Assembly: GCF_000801105.2 (NCBI RefSeq)
Contig: NC_079512.1
Location: 248,001-312,000 of the forward strand
Direction of reading: 5' to 3'
DNA length: 64,000 nucleotides
Origin: Raphanus sativus
Lineage: Eukaryota > Streptophyta > Magnoliopsida > Brassicales > Brassicaceae
The notes beneath the pieces were generated by a model. The model was not told where the DNA came from. It searched no databases and saw nothing but the letters and a program-made list of their open reading frames with translations. The translations under genes and the position numbers were made by a program. The first letter of the stretch is position 1. Every line of letters starts with the position of its first letter. Below, piece by piece: positions 46,117 through 59,240 of the stretch.

Positions 46117-49101
46117 ATGGGTTGTTGTCAAATAATATCGGTGATAGTTTTATTCCTTTGGGTGTTCCGGTTTTCGGACAAGACCGCCGTAAGCTCGGCC
46201 GTAGAAGTGAAAGGAACGGTGTTTGTGTACGGAAGAGCGGCAGTGGGAACAGTAGACGAAGACTTCATCTGCGCCACTTTGGATTGGTGGCCGCCTCAGA
46301 AATGTGACTACGGAACTTGTGCTTGGGACCATGCTTCGATTCTTAACCTGGTTTTCTTCTCCTCTCTTTTACATTTCTTTTTTTTTTTCATTTTGTTTCC
46401 GGCGAAAACAATGCAACTTGTGCTACGTTTAAAAAAAAAAAGAAAAAAGAAAAAGAAAAACACTTCACGTGTATTTTTAGTCGGTGTAGCAGGCTTAGCA
46501 GCAATGCATTTTGTTAGGCAACTCCGAATTTCGCAAATACAATTTACTTTTTGTTGAAAATCTTTTACCAAGAAACAAAACACTAGAGGTTTATTTTATT
46601 GTTTAGTTTAGTAGAGGTTTATTTTATTGTTTTTTTTTGTGAACAATAATGTGCATTTGTTAGGCACTCCGAATTTAGCAAATACACTTTACTTTTTGTT
46701 GAAAATCTTTGACCAAGAAACAAAACATTAGATGTTTATTCTAGTAGAGGTTTACTCTGTATGTTGAGCTAGTATTAGCTTTAAGAAGTGGATTTGCTGT
46801 TTTTCTTTCTCATGTTTTTGGTGATTAACCTTTTATCTCTGGGAATCATATATCTGCTGGCTATTAGCTAAGATCTTGATGTGGTGTTTTTTTCTGTTGT
46901 TTGTGTTGATTTTTTTGTTTGTTTGTTTCTTTTAGAAATGAAATGAATAAAACATAAAAGAATATCTGTAGAAATTATAAAACTCCATTTATGACTATTT
47001 TACCATTTATGGAATGTGAAGTCAAATATCATTATGTACCAAGGTCCAAATCCAATTCCATTTTAGTACTGAAACTGAAGCCTATTATTGTAACTTGGAT
47101 ATATGTTGATCTTCTTGCAGGACCTGAACAACACTATTTTTCAGAATGCAATCAGAGGTAAAATAATCACATCAAATTCCTGATAATTCTAAAATCTTAA
47201 ATGTTCAAAATTTGACATTTTTCAATTTCAAAAAAAAAATACAGAATTTGCTCCATTGAAAATAAGAATAGGAGGAACATTACAAGACTTGGTGATATAT
47301 GAGACAGCAGATCAGAAACAGCCTTGTATTCCTTTCACCCAAAACACTTCCCTTCTCTTTGGCTACACACAAGGATGTCTGTCTATGCACCGATGGAACC
47401 AGCTTAATGACTTCTTTACCAAAACCGGGTACCCTTAAGAATTCTCTTTTTTTCTTTCTTTCAACTATCTCTCTTACATTCATGTGTGGTCTGAATCAGA
47501 GCTAAAGTCATCTTCGGTCTGAATGCACTCTCTGGGCGGAGCATACAACCTAATGGTGAAGCCGTAGGTGCCTGGGACTACACCAATGCTGAATCATTCA
47601 TCCGATATATAGTACAGAACAACCACACGGTCGATGGTTGGGAGCTCGGTAAGTCACCTGACATAACAATAAGCATAAGCGAGAGATCAAATCTCTTTAC
47701 ATTTCTAAGCTTTTTTTTTTAATTATCTATAGGAAATGAGCTGTGTGGAAGTGGTGTTGGTGCAAGAGTTGCAGCAAGTCAGTACGCTACGGACACCATA
47801 GCTCTTCGAAACATTGTGAACCGGGTGTATAAGGATGTGAGTCCCATGCCACTGGTGATAGGCCCTGGTGGTTTCTTTGATGCTGCTTGGTTCACGGAAT
47901 ATTTGAACAAAACTGAAGACTCTCTCAATGCCACCACTCGTCACATCTACGATCTCGGTCCAGGTAAAGGTTTCACATCATCAAGCAGCTTCTTCATTTC
48001 CCTTATTATCACACCTAAATGGAAGAAAAAAAAAGAACTACATTTTTGATGGATTAGGGGTGGACCAGCATCTGATAGAAAAGATTCTAGACCCTTCGTA
48101 CCTGGACCAAGAGGCAACAACGTTCCGCAGCCTAAAGAGCATAATTATCAACTCATCAACAAAGGCTGTGGCGTGGGTTGGTGAGGCTGGTGGCGCCTAC
48201 AACAGCGGGCGTAACCTTGTCTCTAATGCTTTCGTTTATAGTTTCTGGTAAGAAAAGGACATCATACCAGCAGAATACAAACATATATATATATATATAT
48301 AACTTTACTTTTACTCAAAAATGATATTATATTAAACGATGGTAGGTACCTGGACCAACTTGGTATGGCATCAGTGTATGATACGAAAACATATTGTAGA
48401 CAGTCTCTAATCGGAGGAAACTATGGGCTGCTAAATACTACTAATTTCACTCCCAACCCTGACTATTACAGGTAAAACTAATATATAAGATGAAACTTGT
48501 GAACAAATTTAAAAATCTTAACCAAGTGATGCCTAACTTGTCAAATTACAGTGCTCTGATCTGGCGACGACTTATGGGAAGAAAGGCACTGTTCACAAGC
48601 TTTTCCGGAACAAAGAAGATACGTTCATACACCCATTGTGCAAGACCATCGGTAAATCAGAGTTTCCATACATGTAACTCAGAAAAAAAAACGGATTATT
48701 TCTTCTGATGTAACAATAAAGTTTTCATGATGCAGAAAGGGATCACAGTTTTACTGATGAACCTTGACAACACCACAACAGTTGTTGCGAACGTAGAGCT
48801 AAATAACACTTTCAGTCTAAGACACAGGAAGACGTCGTCTCGGAAAATAGCCAGGACTTCCCAGCTGACTTGGGTTTCTAATGGTGAAACCCAAAGAGAA
48901 GAGTACCATTTGACAGCAAAGGATGGAGATCTACACAGCCGGACTATGCTACTCAACGGTAATGCACTGCAGGTTAATTCCACTGGTGACATACCTCCAC
49001 TGGAACCGATATATGTAAACTCAGCAGAGCCAATAACAATAGCTCCATACTCCATTGTGTTTGTGCATATGCCGAACGTTGTTGTGCCTGCATGTGCTTA
49101 G
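46117..49101 (+). CDS. GUS3: Beta-glucuronidase, GH79 (heparanase-like), secreted
   Basis: Nine exons: 46117-46350, 47121-47157, 47245-47428, 47500-47648, 47733-47963, 48058-48247, 48346-48471, 48552-48651 and 48736-49101. All junctions are GT..AG and phases agree, giving 538 residues. A hydrophobic N-terminus (IISVIVLFLWVF) is a signal peptide. GH79 blocks are present: ICATLDWWP, KIRIGGTLQD, WELGNELCGSG with the acid/base Glu204, and AWVGEAGGAYNSG with the nucleophile Glu321. The C-terminal beta domain ends PYSIVFVHM. It is closest, from memory, to Arabidopsis GUS3 (At5g34940). Such enzymes remove glucuronic acid from cell-wall arabinogalactan proteins. All key residues are intact. Intron 1 is long (770 bp) and holds a duplication. 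Confidence 0.95.
46503..46750. repeat. ~100-bp duplication in GUS3 intron 1
   Basis: A segment starting ATGCATTTTGTTAGGCAACT (46503) recurs from about 46652 with a few changes (shared TTTACTTTTTGTTGAAAATC). Intronic, probably neutral. Confidence 0.75.
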
Positions 49102-49860
49102 GGAGCTGCTGCATGTTGGACTTTTAAGACAGCACCATTCAATTATTTGATTAGAAAAGATAAATAAAAATGTACCTATCTTTCAAAAAAACGTTATAGA
49201 CCACAAAATAATTCTGATTCATGGGAAATAATAGAAAGTGTTGAGAAATATAGAGATTACTTTGAGAAATCCAAACCTATAGAATACAATTCATATAAGT
49301 TAGGGTTTTTTTGTAACACAGTTAGATTACCCTAATAGTTAGATTACCCTAACAGAATAAAAGTTGTGGTAAATAAGCCACTAAATGGATGGGACTTTTT
49401 TAACAAGTGTAAATGAAAGGAATTTCTAGAGAGTTCATCTAGTGCAAATTCGAGACATCAAAGCAATTTAATCTACACGTAACTAGCTTACAAAAAAAAC
49501 CAGCTTCCCTAGTTACGATATCTAATGTGTGGTCTCCAAAATGATAAATATACATGTGGCCTAAAGCATATGCTTCATATGCCTTAAGCAAGGAACGGGT
49601 CTACTGCAATCATTTGTTTTTCTTTTTTGGTCATTTTTTAAATATATATATATATATGATGGTGCAATAATCAATATTGATTTAAATAAAAGAAATTTAG
49701 TAAATTTTTAACCTAGCATGAATTTAAAATATGAAAAATGTTTATATAATGAGGTATGTAGAGCGGACGACGACTAGTACACATAAATAATTCAAAAACT
49801 GAAAAGTTAATGCTTTAGCAAAACAAGTAAACAAAATATCTCTTGATACCGAGAAACTAA
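49102..49860. other. Intergenic, 3' flank of GUS3
   Basis: AT-rich, no gene seen. Contains a small duplication TTAGATTACCCTAA near 49322-49350 and a short (TA)n run near 49650. Confidence 0.55.
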
Positions 49861-50226
49861 GGGGGGTGTATTCAACCGAGAGTTTCAGGTGATTTGTATT
49901 AAAATGACAAATTCACTGTTATTCAAACATGAATTTTAAAAACTCATTTAAAATCCACTGTTATTGAATTTGACATTTCGTAAAGTATTCTGAAATCCAG
50001 TGTTATTGAAAATATTTTAAGTTGTAAGATTTTAAAGTTTTGAGGTGATTTTAGGGTGTTTGGGTGGAGTTTCTTAGTTAAAAAAAAAAAACTCAAATCC
50101 CATTGTTTCAGGTGATATTCTAGAGTAGTTTAACAAAACCCACCTAAATTTCTGCAACTTATTAAAATCATCTAAAACTCCATTAAAAATCAAATCACAT
50201 CAAATGTTAAATTGAATACATCCCCC
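49861..50226. mobile_element. PIF/Harbinger (Tourist)-like MITE
   Basis: 366 bp with inverted ends GGGGGTGTATTCAA and TTGAATACATCCCCC, and internal matching GATTTG/CAAATC words. Flanked by TAA on each side (49858-49860 and 50227-50229), the 3-bp duplication of Harbinger elements. No coding capacity. Confidence 0.85.
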
Positions 50227-50284
50227 TAAATCTTCAAGGAGTTCTGAAAACATTCAAGAGTCTTCACAAGTGAGTGTGATTATA

Positions 50285-50525
50285 CTCCCTCTGTTTTCTT
50301 ATATAAGTCGTTTTAACATTTTGGTTTTGTGTCAAAATATTTGTCGTTTCCAAATTCCCATGCAACCAACGAAGACTTTTGACTTTATCTACCCTTGGAT
50401 TGAAAGCAAATAAATTTAATTTGCACATTAAAATAACGATAAAGAAGGATAAAATGGAAATTGTATTACATGTCTTAAACTGTGTGCAATTCACTAAAAC
50501 GACTAATAAAAATAAACGGAGGGAG
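50285..50525. mobile_element. Stowaway-like MITE
   Basis: 241 bp with CTCCCTCTGTTTTCTTAT at the left and AAATAAACGGAGGGAG at the right, flanked by TA (50283-50284 and 50526-50527). Same superfamily as the element at 580-815 but a different subfamily (internal ATATAAGTCGTTTT). Confidence 0.85.
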
Positions 50526-51064
50526 TATTTTCTAAGGGTAAAAAAAATATTATGAAAATATCTTTTAAAAGTAAAAAATAAGTAAAATTTAAGTAAAAAT
50601 CAAATAATATTTAACTTCTATTTGGAAAATATAATATTAAAAGAGATAAAAATTATATTAGATAGCAGAAAATCAATGGAAATATGAAAATTTATCTTAT
50701 AATAAGAATTAAAATATAAAAAGTAGCGTTAAAAAAAATTGAAAAAAATGATGACAATCTACATTCCCAAAACATAAGCCGTATTAAGAAGAAAAAAATG
50801 ACGAAGACATCATATTCAAATCCAATCATTATCTAAACCCAGTAGAGTAGTTACCCTGCATTTAATTATGTTGATTTTATATTTTCAAATCCACACTTAC
50901 ACTTTGAGTACGTGTTATGGACTTGATTGGTTAGTGCTGTAACTTTTATTTTTGTCATAAAAATTTAGCTGTATAATTTTTTAATTCAAAAAAATTATTG
51001 GTAAACATTAATTAGATAATATAAAACTCACAGACGTGATCAAATTTTCTAGAGTAATAACGAT

Positions 51065-51304
51065 ATGATCATGGACCAGACAGCTGATGGAGATAGAGAT
51101 GGAGAACTTAGAGATGATCCAGCTGAAGAAGATGATGTCTTAACCATTTCTGGAGGTCCCATGACTCGATTTAGAACCAAGAAACTTAAAGAAGCTATTG
51201 GAGGACTGATCAGGAAGTCTTTGAAGCATGAAGAAAATTTTGGAGGAAGCTTGATACTTCAAGACACACTCATTACCATTCAAGTTATCTTACCATCAAG
51301 CTGA
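51065..51304 (+). pseudogene. Ty3/gypsy polyprotein C-terminal fragment
   Basis: 79 codons. The part GGPMTRFRTKKLKEAIGG matches the short tail (GPMTR.R.K.LKEAI) that ends many Brassicaceae gypsy polyproteins after the integrase/chromodomain. No protease, RT, RNase H or integrase lies upstream, so this is a truncated remnant. Confidence 0.7.
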
Positions 51305-51900
51305 GTATCATCTAGGCTAGCAAACAATGTGTGCTCTTTCCATATCATTGTTTTGTCCCACTGGATTTTGAAATGATAGGTTTTTAACGAAGTCATTGTC
51401 TTGCTAACATATCACATAGTTGATACTCTCGGACCAACCACAAGAAAAACCATATGTTATCTTTTATTTTCTAAGTACTTATGTCTTTTATTTTCAAAAA
51501 CTCTATATAAGTTATGTCTTTGTTTCTACATTATTAAAGGAGCGTGTTCCTTTAGTTTTGAAATGCTTGGAGCCTGTTCCAAGAATTTCACTATATATAT
51601 GTGTGTTACGGCAACCCTAGTAATCTATCAAGTCTTCTTTCACTTAAATCTTTGTGTTTTCTTCTCCTTTTACTTTCACGAGTTAAAGAGAATGTCTGGT
51701 GTGTAATATCCAGTCTGTTGGTGTGTAATATCCAACATCTAAGGGCTTTAGAAAAGTGTGTCATATCCGATCTAAGCCTAGGAGTATCAAAAAGCCGTTT
51801 TGCAGCCTCTTGTGTCACCACTCGATCTACAGCCTTGATAAACTTGAGTCTTTGATTCTTTTTTGCAAGGATCTATCCAAAACCATTCAGAGAAAAGTCC
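51305..51900 (+). mobile_element. Possible LTR remnant following the gypsy fragment
   Basis: In gypsy elements the 3' LTR begins soon after this polyprotein tail. Here the following ~600 bases contain a promoter-like CTATATAAG (51502) and repeated GGTGTGTAATATCCA words (51698-51735), consistent with an LTR. The partner LTR is absent and the ends are not defined. Confidence 0.4.
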
Positions 51901-53178
51901 TAGGATCTCATTAAATAATTTGATACTGCAGGAAAATTAGTATCTGCAGCCAAAAATAGAAAAATAAAACTAGACTGTGAACTTTTTTTGAAGGTAAAGA
52001 AAAGTTTGATTGTTAAATTTTTGTGGCTGTACAGTACATGTAGCCATCTACAACAACACGAGAGCAACTACCAATCTAACCTCAGAATCTAGGGTCTGTC
52101 CAAACTAGTCGGACAGTTCTTATAGGAGGTGCTATTCACCGACATCAACTTTACAACACTTGCAAATTACTTACTTATATTTAAATACTTGCAAATTACT
52201 TTATAATGCTTGATACTTGGTTTTTAGGTTTAAAGTTTTAAAATTAAATGTACCAAAATTTATAAGTAAAGATAAACATAGAAAAATACTTTAATTTTTA
52301 TATATTCGTTATTCTATTTAGTCGAGTAATTTGATTTAGTTTGTATATATGACTCATTTGAAATAAATACATATCACATCAAATACCTAAAAAACTAATA
52401 TGCTTTTTGATTTTTATTACAATATCAGTAGTAAAAAGTATTTTAATGGATAATACATATTTTTAGAACCAATAACAAGTAATAAAACAAGTAACAAGTC
52501 AGTATTAGTAAAAATCGTGGTAATTGATATTTGACTTGTATTTTCAAGCAATAAGATTTGCGGATATATTACCTGACTTGACGACGCTTACTTAATTTTT
52601 CAAGTTGAGTACGAGTCAAATAGAAAGTATTAACCCCAGCAAAAAATATCGATGCAATGCACAATTGCATATTTTCATATTTTTTTCCCCTTTTTTTATC
52701 TTTGTAGATCTTAAGTAAATTTTGGTTACCTTTCTTTTATTTTTTCTGCTAAAGAAATTGTGGTTATATATTCATTTGTTAATCACACCAAACTAAAATA
52801 ACATGTTATTTGGGATATAACAAATTTTTGTTTGTTTCCAAATAAGAAAATTCAGTAATCACTTATTTAATATTTTTATGGAAATTTAGCCGAATTTTGT
52901 ATTTCAGTTTTTTTTTGGGAAATTTCAAATTTTACCACAAGTTTGATACTACTTTTCAAATTTACCATTAATGAACGATTATTTTAATGAATGACTATTT
53001 TAAAAAATATTCTATTTTTTTTTAAATAACACTAACCTAATTTTTTATCTCTTAATAGAACATTTATAAACCCAATCCCAACCCTTTAATACTAAACCCT
53101 ATACAATCTTCTCTACTAAAACAGAAATACAATTTTTATCTACCATTAAAAAGTCTACTAGGTCCATTTATTAATTAC
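51901..53178. other. AT-rich intergenic up to the gap
   Basis: No gene, long repeat or clear transposon end was recognised. Confidence 0.5.
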
Positions 53179-53278
53179 NNNNNNNNNNNNNNNNNNNNNN
53201 NNNNNNNNNNNNNNNNNNNNNNNNNNNNNNNNNNNNNNNNNNNNNNNNNNNNNNNNNNNNNNNNNNNNNNNNNNNNNN
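53179..53278. other. Assembly gap, 100 N
   Basis: Exactly 100 N, so the true size is unknown. Unique DNA on the left, satellite on the right. Confidence 1.
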
Positions 53279-55235
53279 TAAAATTTCGAATGTGGTTTGA
53301 AATTTTTAAACCAAAGACAGAGTATAAACTTCAGTATATAGAGGATTTACCGAAACTCATTATTTTAGAAAGGGTTGTTAACCCCACGGATTTTAGAAAA
53401 TTTTTAAATATATTAAAATCTGGTCTTAGTGTATAGTTTCATCGAGCAGTAGCATAAGATGATGACCAAAGAGTTTAGAATCTCTTTGTCTCTGTTTCTC
53501 TAGAAAATAAAGATTTTATAATGGTAATTCCACTAATCTAAACAGTATAGAATTTAGTAAACTACATATTAGAAAATTAGAATGATTCCTATATACCATG
53601 AAAGATAGTTTATAATACATTAATTTAAAATAGAATGTGGTTTGAAATTTTTAAACTAAAGTGAAGAGTATAAACTTCAGTATATAGAGCATTTACCTAA
53701 AACTCAATATTTTTGAAGGGGTTAAACCACGGATTTGAGAAAAAAAATCAAAAATATGAAAATCTGGGTTTAGTGTATAGTTTCATCGAGCACTGACATA
53801 AGATGATGGTCAAAGAGTTTAGAACCTTTGTAGTCTCTGTTTCTCTTGATAATGAAGATTTTATAATGCTAATTTCTTTTATCTAGGCAGTATAAGAAAT
53901 TTACTAAACTAAATATAAAAAAATTAGAATGATTCCTATATACAATGAAAGATAGTTTAGAATATATTAATTCAAATTTCGAATGTGGTTTGAAATTTTA
54001 AACCAAAGACAGAGTATAAACTTCAGTATATAAAGGATTTACCGAAAACTCATTATTTTAGAAAGGGTTGTTAACCCACAGATTTAGAAATTTTTTAAAT
54101 ATATTAAAATCTGGTCTTAGTGTATAGTTTCATCGAGCAGTAACATAAGATGATGACCAAAGAGTTTAGAATCTCTGTTGTCTCTGTTTCTCTAGAAAAT
54201 TAAGATTTTATAATGGTAATTCCACTAATCTAAACAGTATATGAAAATTTAGTAAACTACATATTAGAAAATTAGAATGATTCCTATATACCATGAAAGA
54301 TAGTTTATAATACATTAATTTAAAATAGAATTTGGTTTGAAATTTTTTAAACTAAAGTGAAGAGTATAAACTTCAGTATATAGAGCATTTACCTAAAACT
54401 CAATATTTTTGAAGGGTTAAACCACGGATTTTGAGAAAAAAATCAAAAATATGAAAATCTGGGTTTAGTGTATAGTTTCATCGAGCACTGACATAAGATG
54501 ATGGTCAAAGAGTTTAGAACCTTTGTAGTCTCCGTTTCTCTAGATAATGAAGATTTTATAATGCTAATTTCTTTTATCTAGGCAGTATAAGAAATTTACT
54601 AAACTAAATATGAAAAAATTAGAATGGTTCCTATATACAATGAAAGATAGTTTAGAATATATTAATTCAAATTTCGAATGTGGTTTGAAATTTTTAAACC
54701 AAAGACAGAGTATAAACTTCAGTATATAGAGGATTTACCGAAAACTCATTATTTTAGAAAGGGTTGTTAACCCACGGATTTTAGAAAAATTTTAAATATA
54801 TTAAAATCTGGTCTAGTGTATAGTTTCATCGAGCACTGACATAAGATGATGGTCAAAGAGTTAGAATCTCTGTTGTCTCCGTTTCTCTAGAAAATAAAGA
54901 TTTTATAATGGTAATTCCATTGATCTAGGCAGTTTATGAAATTTTACCAAACTAAATATTAAAAAATTAGAATGATTCCTATATACCATGAAAGATAGTT
55001 TAGAATATATTAATTCAAATGTAGAATGTGGTTTGAAATTTTTAAACAAAAGTAAAGAGTATAAACTTCAGTATATAGAGATTTTACCAAAAACTCATTA
55101 TCGTAGAAGGGGTTAACCCATGGATTTTGGAAAAATTTCAAAAATATGAAAATCTGGTTTTAGTGTATAGTTCCATCGAGCACTAACATAAGATGATGGT
55201 CAAATAGTTTAGAACCTCAGTTGCCTCCATTTCTC
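53279..55235 (+). repeat. Satellite array 2a: dimeric higher-order repeat
   Basis: Same ~350-bp satellite and orientation as array 1. Monomers alternate A-B-A-B-A. A has TTTCGAATGTGG, ACCAAAGACAGAG and GGGTTGTTAACC; B has ACTAAAGTGAAGAG, ACTCAATATTTTTGAAGGG and CTTTTATCTAGGC. A starts near 53281, 53978 and 54672, giving a ~695-bp period. Like units are far more alike than neighbours, which shows recent amplification of the dimer. Confidence 0.88.
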
Positions 55236-58200
55236 TCAAGAATACAACTTTCATATTGGTAAGTTTAATAATTTAGGCAGCAAATGAAGTTTTACTAACT
55301 TATATGTTTAAAATTAGAAAGATGACCATGTACCATAAAAGAGAGTTTATCATACATTGATAAGAATGTATAAAGTGACTAGAAACTTTTAAACAACACT
55401 AATGAGTATAAGCTTTAATCTATAGAGCATTTAACCTATAACTCAATATTTTCGTTGGGTTAACCCACATATTTTGAGAAAAAATAAAAAATATAAAAAA
55501 TATTATTTTAATGCATATTTTCATCATAAATTAACAAAGGATAGATGTCAAGGAGTTTTGGAACCTTTGATGTTTCTGTTTCTCTGAAGAATAGAGATTT
55601 CATAGTGGTTAGTCTACTAATTTAAGCAACATATAAAGTTTTATTAAAATATTTGTTATAAAAATAGAAAGATGCCCATGTACCATGGAAGAAAGTTTAT
55701 AATAGATTAATACAAATTTATAATGCAGTCAGAGAATTTTAAACAACTTTAATGAATATAAATTTCGGTATATAGAAAAATTAACAAAAAAATTATATTT
55801 TCGTAGGGGTTAACCCACAAATTTTGAAAAAAAATCAATAAATAAGAAAATCTTATTTAATTTCATAGTTGCATCCTTTATTGACACATGATGATGTTCA
55901 AAGAGGTTTGAAACCTTTGTTTTTTACGTTTCTCTCAAGAATAAAATTTCATAGTGGTAAGTCCAATGATTTAGGAAGCATATGAAGTTTCACTAACTTA
56001 ATTGTTAAAAAATTAGAACGATGCCCATGTACCATGAAAGAGAGTTTATCATTCATATATAAGAATGTATGAAGTGATTAGAAAATTTTAAACAACACTA
56101 ATGAATATAAGCTTACAAATATAGAGCATTTAACCTAAAACTCAGTATTTTCGTAGGGGTTAACCCACATAAATTTGAGAAAAAATAAAAAAATATGAAA
56201 ATATTGTTTTAATGTATATTTGCATTATAAACTAACATAGTATAATGATCAAGGAGGTTTGAAACTTTTATTTTTTCCATTTATCCAAAAGAATAGAGAA
56301 TTCATAGTGGTTAGTCCACTAATTTAAGCAACATGTATAGTTTTATTAAAACAGTTCTTAAAAAAGTAGAAAGATGCCCATGTACCATGGAAAAAAGTTT
56401 ATTATAGATTAATACAAAGTTATAATGCAGTTAGAAAATTTTAAACAACTTTAATGAGTATAAACTTTAGTACATAGAGAAATTAACAAAAAAAAATTAT
56501 ATTTTTTGGGTGTTAACCCACAAATTTTGAAAAAAATGAATAAATAAGAAAATATTGTTTAAATAATTGCATCCCTTATTAACATAGGATAATGGTCAAA
56601 GAGGTTTGGAACCTTTGTCATCTCTGTTTTTCTCAAGAATAAAATTTTCATAGTGGTAAGTCCAATGATTTAGGCAGCATATGAAGTTTTACTAACTTAG
56701 TTGTTAAAAAATTAGAACGATGTCCATGTACCATGAAATAAAATTTATCATATATTGATAAGAATGTATAAAGTTATTAGAAAGTTTTAAACAACACTAA
56801 TGAGTGTAAGCTTAAAAATATAGAGCATTTAACCTAAAATTCAATATTTTCATAGGGTTTTTTAACCCACATATTTTGAAAAAAAAAAACATGAAAATAT
56901 TATTTTAATGCATATTTGCATCAATATATAGAGAAACTAACAAAAAAAAATATTTTCGTAGGGGTCAACCCACAAATTTTGAAAAAGATCAATAAATAAG
57001 AAAATCTTGTTTAAATTCATAGTTGCATCCCTTATTGACATAGGACGATGGTCAAAGAGGTTTGGAACCTTTGTTGTCTCCATTTCTCTCCAGAATAAAA
57101 TTTTCATAGTGGTAAGTCCAATGATTTAGGCAGCATATGAAGTTTTACTAACTTAATTGTTAAAAAATTAGAACGATGTCCATGTACTATGAAATAGAGT
57201 TTATCATACATTGATAAGAATGTATAAAGTGATTAGAAAATTTTAAACAACACTAATGAGTATAAGCTTAAAAATATAGAGCATTTAACCTAAAACCCAA
57301 TATTTCATATGGGTTAACCCACATATTTTGGGAAAAAACAAAAATATGAAAATATTGTTTTAATGCATATTTGCGTCATAAACTAACATAGGATAATTGT
57401 CAAGGAGGTTTGAAACCTTTATTGTTTCCGTTTATCCAAAAGAATAGAGATTTCATAGTGGTTAGTCCACTAATTTAAGCAACATATAAAGTTTTACTAA
57501 AACAATTGTTAAAAAAATAGAAAGATGTCCATGTACCATGGAAGAAAGTTTATAATAGATTAATACAAATTTATAATGCAGTTAGAAAATTTTAAACTCA
57601 TTAAATTAATACAAATTTATAATGCAGTTAGAAAATTTTAAACAACTTTAATGAGTATAAACTTCAGTATATAGAGATTTTAACAAAAACATTATAATTT
57701 CGTAGGGGTTAACCCACAAACTTTGAAAAAAAATCAATAAATAAGAAAATCTTGTTTAAATTCATAGTTACATCCCTTATGGACATAGGATAATGGTCAA
57801 AGAGGTTTGGAATCTTTGTAGTCTCCATTTCTCTCAAGAATAAAATTTTCATGGTGGTAAGTCCAATGATTTATGCAGCATATGATGTTTTACTAACTTA
57901 ATTGTTAAAATATTAGAACGATGCCCATGTACCATGAAAGAGAATTTATCATACATTGATAAGAATGTATAAATGATTAGAAAATTTTAAACAACAGTAA
58001 TGAGTATAAACTTAAAAATATAGAGCATTTAACCTAAAACTCAATATTTTCATAGCGGTTGTTAACTCACAGATTTTGAGAAAAAACAAAAAATATGAAA
58101 AAACTGTTTTAATGCATATTTGCATCATAAACTAACATAGGATAATGGTCAAAGAGGTTTGAAACCTTTATTGTTTCCGTTTATCCAAAAGAATAGAGAT

Positions 58201-59240
58201 TTCATAGTGGTTAGTCCACATCTTTAAGGAGTATGTTAAATTTTATTTAAAAAATTTTAAAAAATAGAAAGATGTCCATGTACAATGGAACGGAAGAAAG
58301 TTTATAATAGATTAATACAAATTTATAATGCAGTTATAAAATTTTAAACAACTTTAATGAATATAAACTTCAGTATATAGAGAAATTAACAAAAAAAATT
58401 ATATTTTCGTAGTGGTTAACCCATAAATTTTGGAATAAATAAGAAAATCTTGTTTAAATTCATAGTTGCATCCCTTATTGACATAGGACGATGGTCAAAG
58501 AGGTTCAGAACCTTTGTTGTCTCCCTTTCTCTCAAGAATAAAATTTTCATAGTGGTAAGTCCAATGATTTATGCAGCACATGAAGTTTTACTAACTTAAT
58601 TGTTAAAAAATTAGAACGATATCCATGTACTATGAAATAGAGTTTATCATACATTGATAAGAATGTATAAAGTGATTAGAAAATTTTAAACAACACTAAT
58701 GAGTATAAACTTAAAAATATAGAGCATTTAACTTAAAACTCAATATTTTCATAGGGGTTAACCCACATATTTTGAGAAAAAACAAAAAAATGAAAATATT
58801 GTTCTAGTGCTTATTTCCATCATAAACTAACATAGGATAATGGTCAAGGAGGTTTGAAACCTTTATTGTTTCCTTTTATCCAAAAGAATAGAGATTTCAT
58901 AGTGGTTAGTCCACTAATTTAAGCAACATATAAAGTTTTATTAAAACAATTGTTAAAAAAATAGAAAGATGCCCATGTACCATGAAAGTTTATAATAGAT
59001 TAATACAAATCTATAATGCAGTTAGAAAATTTTAAACAACTTTAATGAGTATAAACTTCAGTATATAGAGAAATTAACAAAAACATTATATTTCGTAGAG
59101 GTTAACCCACAAATTTTGAAAAAAAAAAATCAATAAATAAGAAAATCTTGTTTCAATTCATAGGTATATCCCTTATTGACATATGATGATGGTCAATTAT
59201 ATTTTCATAGAAAATCTTGTTTAATGTTGAAAGAGGTTTG
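55236..59240 (+). repeat. Satellite array 2b: diverged dimeric satellite
   Basis: A strongly diverged branch of the same satellite. Two monomers alternate. C has AGAACGATGCCCATGTACC, GAATGTATAAAGTGATTAG and a CATCATAAACTAACATAGG half. D has AGAAAGATGCCCATG, AATTTATAATGCAGTTAG and GCATCCCTTATTGACATAGG. C units begin near 55313, 56015, 56715, 57172, 57915 and 58612, a ~700-bp period. The 457-bp step reflects a deletion near 56930, and the 743-bp step a ~40-bp duplication near 57600. GGGGTTAACCCAC is kept in nearly all units. Confidence 0.88.

Noticed and set aside
46117..46557. 146-codon frame starting at the GUS3 ATG and reading through exon 1
   Set aside because: It runs into intron 1 past a good donor at 46351; homology to GH79 stops there and resumes at 47121.
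29769..59240. Centromeric 176-bp satellite (CentBr)
   Set aside because: The two halves of the ~350-bp unit are not similar to each other, and the sequence does not resemble the CentBr repeat as I remember it.
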